The notes under the pieces are model-generated. The model searched no databases and was not told the DNA's origin. It saw only the letters and a program-made list of their open reading frames with translations. The translations under genes and the position numbers were made by a program. Positions 58,765 to 64,000 of a stretch of 64,000 bases of DNA are shown here, piece after piece. Source of the stretch: Phenylobacterium sp. J367 (GTDB taxonomy: Bacteria > Pseudomonadota > Alphaproteobacteria > Caulobacterales > Caulobacteraceae); the NCBI RefSeq assembly GCF_024699985.1, contig NZ_JAJONA010000001.1, forward strand, positions 744,001-808,000, read 5' to 3'. Every line of letters begins with the position of its first letter. Position 1 is the first letter of the stretch.

Positions 58765-59835
58765 ATGTCCAGTCAGGGTCCCGTGGCGCTGTTCTGCGCC
58801 GGCCTCGCCGGCGACGGCGTGGCGCGCAACACCGTCCACCTCGCCAACGCCCTCGTCCGACGGGGCATTCCGGCCCGGATCGTCGCCCTGGAGACGGGCG
58901 CGCTGGCCGACCAGCTCCGCCCCGAGGTCCGGCTCACCCTGCTCGGGCGGCGATGCGGGGCCCGGGCGCGGGCCCTGGCGGCGGCGCTGCCGGCGCTGCG
59001 GCGGACCCTGGCCCGCGAGCGCCCCTCGGTGCTGGTCTCCATGGGCAACCACGCCCACCTGGCGGCCTGGACGGCGCTGCGGACCCTGCCCGGCCTCCCG
59101 CGCATCTACCGGATCAGCAACGATGCGGGCCACGGCGGCGGCGCGGTGGCGGCCTTGCGCACCGCCGCCCAGCGCCTGATCGCCGCCGACGCGACGCGGC
59201 TGATCTGCGTCTCGCGCGCGCTGGCCGAGGCCGCGCCCTTCCGGCAGGCGGCCAGGGCCCGGCGGGTCGAGGTGCTGCCCAACGGGGTCGATGTCGATGC
59301 GGTGCGCGCCCTCGCCGCCGCCCCGGTGCGCCACCCCTGGCTGGAGGACGGCCGGCCGTTCCTGGCGGCCCTGGGCCGCGTGCATCCGCAGAAGAACTAC
59401 GGCCCGCTGGTGTCGGCCTTGGCCCTCGCCCGGCAGGCGGATCCGTCGCTGCGCCTGCTGGTGCTCGGCAGGACCGGCGGGGCGGAGGACGGACGGCTCG
59501 CGGCGCAGGTCCGGGCGCTCGGCCTGGGCGACGCCGTCCGCTTCGAGGGCGAGGCGGCCAATCCCTACCCCTTCCTGGCCCGCGCCCGGGCCTATGCGCT
59601 GACGTCGAGGTGGGAGGGCGCCTCCAACAGCCTGCTGGAGGCCCTGGCCTGCGGGACGCCGGTGATCGCCTCGCGCACGGCCGGCAACGCCGCCGAGGTG
59701 CTGGACGGCGGCCGCCACGGCCTGCTGGTCGACCCATCCGATCACGAGGAGATCGCCCAGGCGATCCTGCGCCAGTGGGGCGACGGGCCCTGGCGCCCGG
59801 AGCCCGGGCCGAGGCCTTCGCCCTCGACCGGGTGA
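58765..59835 (+). CDS. GT4 family glycosyltransferase (C-terminus possibly frame-shifted)
   Basis: A GT-B enzyme: N-terminal GLAGDGVARNTVHLANALVR, LICVSRALAEAAPFRQAARA, VLPNGVDVDAV, LAALGRVHPQKNYGPLVSAL and the donor-binding EGASNSLLEALACGTPVIAS. About 356 residues as read. An indel near 59797-59808 would replace the poor tail (PGPRPSPSTG) by ARAEAFALDRVMDRACGIVL, a typical GT4 C-terminal helix, with the frame then open to 59993 (or to about 59960 if the six-G run at 59884 is also one too long). It probably builds a surface glycan. Confidence 0.83.
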   Translation: MSSQGPVALFCAGLAGDGVARNTVHLANALVRRGIPARIVALETGALADQLRPEVRLTLLGRRCGARARALAAALPALRRTLARERPSVLVSMGNHAHLAAWTALRTLPGLPRIYRISNDAGHGGGAVAALRTAAQRLIAADATRLICVSRALAEAAPFRQAARARRVEVLPNGVDVDAVRALAAAPVRHPWLEDGRPFLAALGRVHPQKNYGPLVSALALARQADPSLRLLVLGRTGGAEDGRLAAQVRALGLGDAVRFEGEAANPYPFLARARAYALTSRWEGASNSLLEALACGTPVIASRTAGNAAEVLDGGRHGLLVDPSDHEEIAQAILRQWGDGPWRPEPGPRPSPSTG

Positions 59836-59997
59836 TGGACCGCGCCTGCGGCATCGTCCTGGCGGCCCGCGGCGAAGCGGGACGGGGGGAAGCGGGACGG
59901 GGCGAACATGACGGAATTCAAACGTTGGCCGAACGCAGGGGCCACGCAGCGTCTCTAGAACCGAGCCTGCGGGGGCCAACGACGGAGTACTGAACAG

Positions 59998-60507
59998 ATG
60001 CGTATCGCCAAGACCTTCCTGATCGCCGCCCTGGCCACAACGGGCCTGACCGCCGCCGCGGTCGCCCAGACGGCCGCCGCCCCCCAGACCATCGGCGTCG
60101 CCCGGGCGGTCGCCGCCGCGGAGCAGGCCACCGGAGGCCGGGCCTTCGAGGCCGACCTCGACACCGAGCGCGGCGTCCTCGTCTATGAGATCGACCTGGT
60201 GAAGGACGGCCGGCCGATGGAGGCCACCATCGACGCCACGAGCGGCCAGGTGATCCGCCAGACGCAGCCGGCCAAGCTCCGCCTGCCGTTCGGCCAGGAG
60301 GACCTGAAGGCCGCCCAGACCGCCCCGCGCACCCTCTCCGAGACCATCGCCGCCGTAGAGGCGGCCACCAAGGGCCGGGTCACCGACATCGGGCTGGAGC
60401 GCGAGGGCGGCCGCCACTACTACGAAGTGGAACTGGCCGGCGCCCAGGACCGCGAGGTCCGCGTCGACCTGAGGACCGGGGCGATCAGCCCGGTGATCGA
60501 CGACTAG
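59998..60507 (+). CDS. PepSY domain periplasmic protein
   Basis: A signal peptide (IAKTFLIAALATTGLTAAAV AQ, cleaved near residue 24) precedes two PepSY repeats: VARAVAAAEQATGGRAFEAD with VYEIDLVKDGRPMEATIDAT, and LSETIAAVEAATKGRVTDIG with HYYEVELAGAQDREVRVDLR. Such proteins are often paired with PhoPQ/CzcRS-like two-component systems and may modulate protease or sensor activity. 169 residues. It ends 20 bases before the response regulator gene, in one operon. Confidence 0.9.
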   Translation: MRIAKTFLIAALATTGLTAAAVAQTAAAPQTIGVARAVAAAEQATGGRAFEADLDTERGVLVYEIDLVKDGRPMEATIDATSGQVIRQTQPAKLRLPFGQEDLKAAQTAPRTLSETIAAVEAATKGRVTDIGLEREGGRHYYEVELAGAQDREVRVDLRTGAISPVIDD

Positions 60508-60527
60508 GGCGAGACCCGGAGTTGGGC

Positions 60528-61199
60528 ATGCATGTGCTGGTCGTGGAGGACGACGAACGCGTCGCCGGCCACGTGGTGAAGGGCCTGAGGGCGGAGGGCT
60601 GGCTGGTCGATCACGCGGCCGACGGCCGCGACGCGCTCTTCCAGGCCGCCGCCGGGGCCTATGACGTCATCGTCCTCGACCGCATGCTGCCCAACGTCGA
60701 CGGGCTGAAGATCCTCACCACGCTCCGGGCCTCGGGCGACAGCACGCCCGTGCTGATCCTCTCGGCCCTGGGCGACGTGGACAACCGGGTGAAGGGCCTG
60801 AAGGCCGGCGGCGACGACTACCTGACCAAGCCCTTCGCCCTCTCCGAGCTGATCGCCCGGATCGAGGTGCTCAGCCGGCGGAAGTCGCCGGTGCAGGAGA
60901 CCACCGAGCTCAGCCTCGCCGACCTGGAGATGAACCTGATCACGCGGACGGTCACGCGGCGCGGCCAGCCGATCGACCTGACGGTCCGGGAGTTCGGCCT
61001 GCTGGAATACCTGCTGCGCAACGCCGGGCGGGTGGTCAGCCGGGCGATGCTGCTGGAGGCGGTCTGGGACTACAACTTCGACCCCCAGACCAACATCATC
61101 GACCAGCACGTGAGCCGCCTGCGCCAGAAGATCGACAAGGGCTTCGACCCACCGCTGCTGCAGACGGTGCGCGGCATGGGCTACAGCCTGCGCGCATGA
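60528..61199 (+). CDS. OmpR/PhoP-family response regulator
   Basis: Receiver domain with the acidic pocket VLVVEDDERVAG, the phosphoacceptor Asp in YDVIVLDRMLPNVDGL, and the Lys of DDYLTKPFALSEL; then a winged-helix output domain (VTRRGQPIDLTVREFGLLEY, DPQTNIIDQHVSRLRQKID). 223 residues from ATG 60528 (a TTG 6 bases upstream is also in frame). It is coupled by ATGA to the histidine kinase gene, and probably controls this operon with the PepSY gene. Confidence 0.94.
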   Translation: MHVLVVEDDERVAGHVVKGLRAEGWLVDHAADGRDALFQAAAGAYDVIVLDRMLPNVDGLKILTTLRASGDSTPVLILSALGDVDNRVKGLKAGGDDYLTKPFALSELIARIEVLSRRKSPVQETTELSLADLEMNLITRTVTRRGQPIDLTVREFGLLEYLLRNAGRVVSRAMLLEAVWDYNFDPQTNIIDQHVSRLRQKIDKGFDPPLLQTVRGMGYSLRA

Positions 61200-62555
61200 G
61201 CTGGCGCCGCGCCCTCAGGAGCCTGACGGTCCGGCTGACGCTGGTCTATCTGCTGCTGTTCTGCGGCTCGATCGGGGTGATGCTGGCGGTCACCTATGTG
61301 GGCGGCGTACTCCGTCCGCTGGAGGCCGTGGAGGCGACGATCCGGCGCGACAGCGACGCGCTGGCCCGGATCTACCGGACCCAGGGCCGCGACGCCCTGA
61401 TCCGCGCCCTGGACCACCGGGCGAAGACGGCCCGCGGCCGGCTGCCCTACCATGTGCTGATCGCGCCCGACGGGGCGGTGGTCGCCGCCAACCTGCTGGA
61501 CTGGCCCAAGACCACCGCCGGCGAGTGGCTGCGCTACGAGTTCGGCACCTATGCGACAGGGACGGAGGAGGAGCACGAGGCCGTGGTCCGCGACCTCGCC
61601 CTGCCCGGCGGCTACCGCCTGCTGGTCGGCCTGGACACCGAGGACCTGGACGAGCGCGAGGACCTGATCTTCGAGGCGCTGTCCTGGGGCGCGGGCATGA
61701 CGCTCGCGCTGGGCCTGATCGGCGGCCTCGTCATGACCTATGCGGTGGGCCAGCGCCTGGAGTCGATCAGCCGGGCGGCCCGGGCGGTGATCGCCGGCGA
61801 TCTCTCAGGCCGGGTGAAGCTGCGCGGCAGCGGCGACGACTTCGACCAGCTCGCCGGGACCCTGAACGAGATGCTGGCCCGCATCGAGGAGCTGGTGGCC
61901 TCAATCAGCCGGGTCTCCGACAGCATCGCCCACGAGCTGCGCACCCCCTCACCCGCCTGCGCGCCGACCTCGAGGAGCTGGCGGCGGTGGAGAACGCGCC
62001 GGAGGAGGCCCGGGCCCGGGCCGCCGACGCGCTGGAGGAGGCTGTGCGCCTGCAGGGCATGTTCGAGGCCCTGCTGCGGATCGCAAGGCTGCAGAGCGAC
62101 CACGGCGCGCTCGAGGCCGTGGACCTCAGCGCCCTGGCGCAGGACGCCGCCGAGTGGCACCAGCCAGCCGCCGAGGACCGGGGGTCAGACCCTGACCGTG
62201 GCCGCCGATCCCGGCGTGACGGCGGCGGGCGACCGGGACCTCGTCTTCCAGATGGTCAGCAACCTGCTCGACAACGCCATCAAGTTCGCCCCGGAGGGCG
62301 GCCAGGTGACCCTCGCCGTCCGCGGCGGGGCCGGCGGTCCGCGGCTGGTCGTCGCCGACAACGGCCCCGGGATCCCTGAGGACGAGCGCGCCCGCGTCTT
62401 CGAGCGCTTCTACCGGACCCGCGCCGGCGCCGCCCCGGGCTTCGGCCTGGGGCTGAGCCTGGTGGACGCCGCGGCCCGGCGGATGGGGGGCGGGCGTGAC
62501 GCTCGCGGACGCCGCGCCCGGCCTCAGAGTCGAGGTCCACTTCCGCAGGCCTTGA
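61196..62555 (+). CDS. Sensor histidine kinase (frame broken three times)
   Basis: Two TM helices (LTLVYLLLFCGSIGVMLAVT; LSWGAGMTLALGLIGGLVMT) flank a periplasmic sensor domain of about 130 residues, then a HAMP domain (RAVIAGDLSGRVKLRGSGDD), the H box VSDSIAHELRTPL, the N box NLLDNAIKFAPEG, and G boxes DNGPGIPEDERARVFERFYR and GFGLGLSLVDAAARRMGG. Breaks: near 61950 (one C missing; ELRTPLTRLRADL restored), near 62186 (RGQTLTVAADPG restored) and near 62488-62496 (GVTLADAAPGLRVEVHF restored). About 453 residues after repair. Confidence 0.9.
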
Positions 62556-62603
62556 ACCGCGCCGGCTTCGCAAGCGCGGCTGCGACCTCTAAGACTGGCC
62601 GCC

Positions 62604-63530
62604 ATGGCTCTCGACGTCTTCCTGAACACCTTCGCCGGCAATCCCCTCGACCGGGCGAGCGACCGGCGCGGCGACGCCGACTGGCTGGCCCAGCAGCTCG
62701 CCAGCCCCGACGCGCTCGGCCTCGCGCTCTGGAACGGGCGGCCGTTCGTCGAGAAGAGCGCGGACGGCGACCTGCAGATCGCCTACCTGCCCGCGCGGCT
62801 GGTGGGCGAGCTGGCCGGCGGCCAGGAGAAGCTGCTGTTCATGGGCCTCTGGAAGGAGACCGCGATCTTCGCGGTCGACCTCGGCGGCGCCACCGACCCT
62901 TCGGAAGGACCGCTGCAGGGGCTGGGCCGGTTCGAGGACCTGCGGGCGATCGCGCTCAGGGTGCCCGCGCCGGAAGCCGCGATCCTGGCCACCGCCAAGG
63001 CGATGTTCGAGTGGCGGCGGCGCCACGACCACTGCGCGGCCTGCGGCGAGCCGTCCGTGGTCAAGGACGGCGGCTGGAAGCGGCAGTGCCCATCCTGCGA
63101 GACCGAGCATTTCCCGCGCACCGACCCGGTGGTGATCATGCTGCCCTACCATGGCGACCGCTGCATGCTGGGCCGGCAGGAGGCCTGGCCGAAAGGGATG
63201 TTCTCGGCCCTGGCCGGCTTCCTCGAGCCCGGCGAGAGCATCGAGGAAGCCTGCGCCCGCGAGCTCGACGAGGAGGCCGGGCTGAGGGCGACGAAGGTCC
63301 GCTACCACTCCAGCCAGCCCTGGCCCTATCCGTCGTCTCTGATGATCGGCCTGATCGCCGAGGTGGAGGACGACGAGGGCGCCCCGGACCAGACGGAGCT
63401 CTCCGAGGTCCGCTGGTTCACCCGCGACGAGGCCCGCGACCTGCTGGACGGCAAGCTGGACGGCGTCGCGGCCCCCAACCGCCTGGCGATCGCCCACCAG
63501 CTGATCAAGGCCTGGGTGGAGCAGGGCTGA
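62604..63530 (+). CDS. nudC: NAD(+) diphosphatase (NudC), also a possible RNA decapping enzyme
   Basis: The NudC family cleaves NADH/NAD+, and in E. coli also removes NAD caps from RNA. The product has a zinc ribbon (HDHCAACGEPSVVKDGGWKR QCPSCETEHFPR), the NADH-pyrophosphatase block (DPVVIMLPYHGDRCMLGRQE), the Nudix box GFLEPGESIEEACARELDEE AGL with the required Glu, and the SQPWPYPSSLMIG motif typical of the family. 308 residues, frame intact. It follows the HK gene with about 48 bp between. Confidence 0.94.
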   Translation: MALDVFLNTFAGNPLDRASDRRGDADWLAQQLASPDALGLALWNGRPFVEKSADGDLQIAYLPARLVGELAGGQEKLLFMGLWKETAIFAVDLGGATDPSEGPLQGLGRFEDLRAIALRVPAPEAAILATAKAMFEWRRRHDHCAACGEPSVVKDGGWKRQCPSCETEHFPRTDPVVIMLPYHGDRCMLGRQEAWPKGMFSALAGFLEPGESIEEACARELDEEAGLRATKVRYHSSQPWPYPSSLMIGLIAEVEDDEGAPDQTELSEVRWFTRDEARDLLDGKLDGVAAPNRLAIAHQLIKAWVEQG

Positions 63531-63588
63531 GCCCATTGCCACGCTTGGCGTAACGCCGTCACATGGCCGCCTCGGGATGGGGGGAGCC

Positions 63589-64000
63589 ATGGCCGACAAC
63601 CTGACCAACGCCGACCTCGCCCCGACCACGCCGGACCAGCGCACCTGGCGGTGGTGGCATTTCGCGGCGCTGTGGATCGGCATGGTGGTCTGCATCCCGG
63701 CCTACCTGCTGGCCGCCGGCCTCATCGACCAGGGGATGACCCCGCTGCAGGCCGTCGGCGTCATCCTGCTGGGCAACCTGATCGTGCTCGCGCCCATGCT
63801 GCTGATCGGCCATGCGGGGGCGAAGTACGGCGTGCCCTACGCCGTGCTGGTGCGCAGCTCGTTCGGCACGGTGGGGGCGCGGGTCCCGGCCGTGGCCCGG
63901 GCGATCGTCGCCTGCGGCTGGTTCGGCCTGCAGACCTGGGTCGGCGGCAATGTACTGATCGCCATCGCCGTGGTGCTGACCGGCCGGACGTTCGAGGGGC
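63589..64000 (+). CDS. NCS1 family nucleobase/vitamin permease, 3' end outside window
   Basis: The visible 137 residues are the N-terminus of an NCS1 (Nucleobase:Cation Symport-1) transporter: NLTNADLAPTTPDQRTWRWW HFAALWIGMVVCIPAYLLAA, then LQAVGVILLGNLIVLAPMLL, and the conserved HAGAKYGVPYAVLVRSSFGT VGARVPAVARAIVACGWFG QTWVGGN. ATG 63589 follows GATGGGGGGAGCC; an in-frame ATG at 63577 is possible. Substrate (allantoin, uracil, cytosine, thiamine precursor or similar) cannot be told from this part. Confidence 0.9.
   Translation, partial: MADNLTNADLAPTTPDQRTWRWWHFAALWIGMVVCIPAYLLAAGLIDQGMTPLQAVGVILLGNLIVLAPMLLIGHAGAKYGVPYAVLVRSSFGTVGARVPAVARAIVACGWFGLQTWVGGNVLIAIAVVLTGRTFEG

Overview
The window looks like a chromosomal segment from an alphaproteobacterium of the family Caulobacteraceae, with Phenylobacterium or Caulobacter the best guess. 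The support is very high GC content with strong third-position bias, a flagellin of the short Caulobacter type behind a sigma-54-like promoter, an RpoH preceded by a heat-shock-type promoter, and gene order (ffs-dnaX-ybaB-recR, rpmH-rnpA-yidC-engB, argB-dapD-dapE-truA-fmt-def) that I recall from that family. Genus assignment is inference. Most genes are core housekeeping genes packed in short operons, often with 1-4 base overlaps (ATGA, GTGA).

Layout. 1-4.3 kb: end of an ArnT-like glycosyltransferase, an HMG-CoA lyase-like gene, a methyltransferase and a GT2 glycosyltransferase. 4.3-7 kb: thrS, yidD and a NifU-like scaffold gene. 7-12.3 kb: a repeat island, an unknown coiled-coil gene, a cytoplasmic subtilase with a small overlapping partner, an SRPBCC protein and cysS. 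12.4-24.9 kb: folE, hisI, a LysE exporter, phoD, rluD, a VOC protein, rpoH, a receiver protein, purA, another VOC protein, threonine dehydratase, a GST and a membrane protein. 25-31.6 kb: an OMF-MFP-RND efflux operon with a divergent TetR gene. 31.7-35.8 kb: a DUF559 nuclease gene bracketed by repeats, an M28 peptidase, a DUF72 protein and flagellin. 36-39.6 kb: SDR, TetR, esterase and quinone oxidoreductase. 39.8-43.7 kb: map, rpmH, rnpA, yidC, engB. 43.9-57.7 kb: acyl-CoA dehydrogenase, amidohydrolase, argB, a HAD phosphatase, dapD, a cupin, dapE, truA, fmt, a small lipoprotein, def, rmuC, recR, ybaB, dnaX and the SRP RNA. 57.8-64 kb: an unknown exported protein, a GT4 glycosyltransferase, a PepSY-response regulator-histidine kinase operon, nudC and the start of an NCS1 transporter.

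Two things run through the whole window. First, about twenty real genes are broken by single-base indels, nearly all +1 in runs of G or C (often six where five restore the frame). Essential genes (thrS, purA, yidC, dnaX, map) are hit, so these are almost certainly consensus errors of the assembly. I annotate such genes as single CDSs and give the break points. Second, many intergenic spaces hold paired, inverted, hairpin-forming repeats of at least three families. The main family has nine complete copies of about 118-132 bp and four half copies. One pair of half copies brackets a DUF559 nuclease gene whose start region and C-terminal tail come from the repeat itself. That REPIN-like element plus DUF559 gene is the most interesting candidate system here.
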